Below, piece by piece: positions 23,132 to 23,466 of a stretch of 23,466 bases of DNA (its first letter is position 1; the number at the start of each line of letters is the position of its first letter). The translations under genes and the position numbers were made by a program. The notes under the pieces were generated by a model that was not told the origin of the DNA, did not search any database, and saw only the letters and a program-made list of their open reading frames with translations. This DNA comes from JABMRP01 sp964444795. GTDB taxonomy: Bacteria > Planctomycetota > Planctomycetia > Pirellulales > Thermoguttaceae. The stretch is taken from positions 1 to 23,466 of the forward strand of contig CAYUIQ010000142.1 in NCBI GenBank assembly GCA_964444795.1, read 5' to 3'.

Positions 23132-23466
23132 TCAGTTTCGCTCGGGCGTACTGCGTCCCGATTCTTGAATTTGCCTCAATTGCTCGCTGAGCTTCTCGAC
23201 CATTTCAGGATTCTTGAAATAGAGGTTGGTGGTCTCGCCGTGGTCGGTTTCAAGATTGTAGAGTTGGCTCGTGTGGCCCGGGGCCGTATCCGGCAGGGCG
23301 TATGTATTTACACGTTCGGGATTGTCCTTGGTTCTTATTCTGTAGGGCCTGCTTATGTACTTCCAGTTGCCATGGCGAATGGCGCCCGGACCTTGCATGG
23401 TGAATTCTCGCACGGGTTTGCCATTGCCTTTGCCCAGCAATACATCCTCGAAATCGAAACTGTCTT
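23132..23466 (-). CDS. Sulfatase C-terminal part, truncated by the window edge
   Basis: Only the C-terminal 111 residues lie in the window; the frame stays open to the right edge, so the N-terminus with the formylglycine site is outside. The visible part ends as arylsulfatases do: FEDVLLGKGNGKPVRE, then AIRHGNWKYI, then SQLYNLETDHGETTNLYFKN and PEMVEKLSEQLRQIQ. The ATA/TTG near 23440 is not a start, since coding clearly continues upstream (DSFDFEDV). It is the first visible gene of the minus-strand operon and lies 70 nt before the hydrolase. It cannot be told whether it is a close paralogue of the other sulfatase. Confidence 0.85.
   Translation of the reverse strand, partial: DSFDFEDVLLGKGNGKPVREFTMQGPGAIRHGNWKYISRPYRIRTKDNPERVNTYALPDTAPGHTSQLYNLETDHGETTNLYFKNPEMVEKLSEQLRQIQESGRSTPERN

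Overview
The window is G+C-rich, densely coded and most likely from a planctomycete of the Pirellulales type. The lineage call is an inference. It rests on the giant multihaem cytochrome with an N-terminal anchor and coiled coil, the Tat-exported sugar isomerase, a sulfatase/esterase cluster, a TolC lipoprotein with a long disordered tail, and leaders that mostly lack a Shine-Dalgarno sequence. No rRNA or marker gene is present to fix the taxonomy.

Region 1 (1-341) is non-coding. It holds the end of a 15-bp tandem repeat that runs off the left edge and a good sigma70-type promoter (TTGACA-N17-GATAAC).

Region 2 (342-11724, all + strand) is a respiratory gene cluster: Rieske protein, a four-helix cytochrome b of the b6 type, an enlarged subunit-IV-like protein, a 1422-residue octahaem cytochrome c with an embedded PDZ domain, a small lipoprotein, a Tat-exported cupredoxin-like protein, a dihaem cytochrome c lipoprotein, haem A synthase (ctaA) and protohaem farnesyltransferase (ctaB). 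Together these suggest a quinol-oxidising Rieske/cytochrome b complex that passes electrons through many c haems to a haem-A oxidase encoded elsewhere. The cytochrome b keeps a cysteine aligning with the one that binds haem c_n in b6f. The PEWY motif reads APWY, and the Rieske tyrosine is phenylalanine. The last two changes fit low-potential (menaquinol) chemistry. The dihaem cytochrome reading frame has no stop codon and runs through ctaA, so a frameshift or sequence error near 9750 is likely.

Region 3 (11752-16547) has a uroporphyrinogen-decarboxylase-superfamily protein that is not HemE, a non-coding stretch with a long imperfect hairpin, a TolC-family lipoprotein, and a WYL-domain regulator whose start lies inside the TolC gene.

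Region 4 (16610-19782) looks worn and recombined. It has tRNA-Leu(UAG) beside a truncated GH172/DUF2961-like gene, a Tat-exported sugar phosphate isomerase-like protein, a ~180-bp scrap of an IS3-type transposase, and tRNA-Ser(UGA) with promoter and terminator beside a headless glycosidase fragment.

Region 5 (19821-23466, - strand) is a probable three-gene operon for degrading sulfated or esterified glycans. In transcription order it holds a sulfatase cut by the window edge, a secreted alpha/beta-hydrolase, and a large sulfatase with a beta-rich C-terminal extension.
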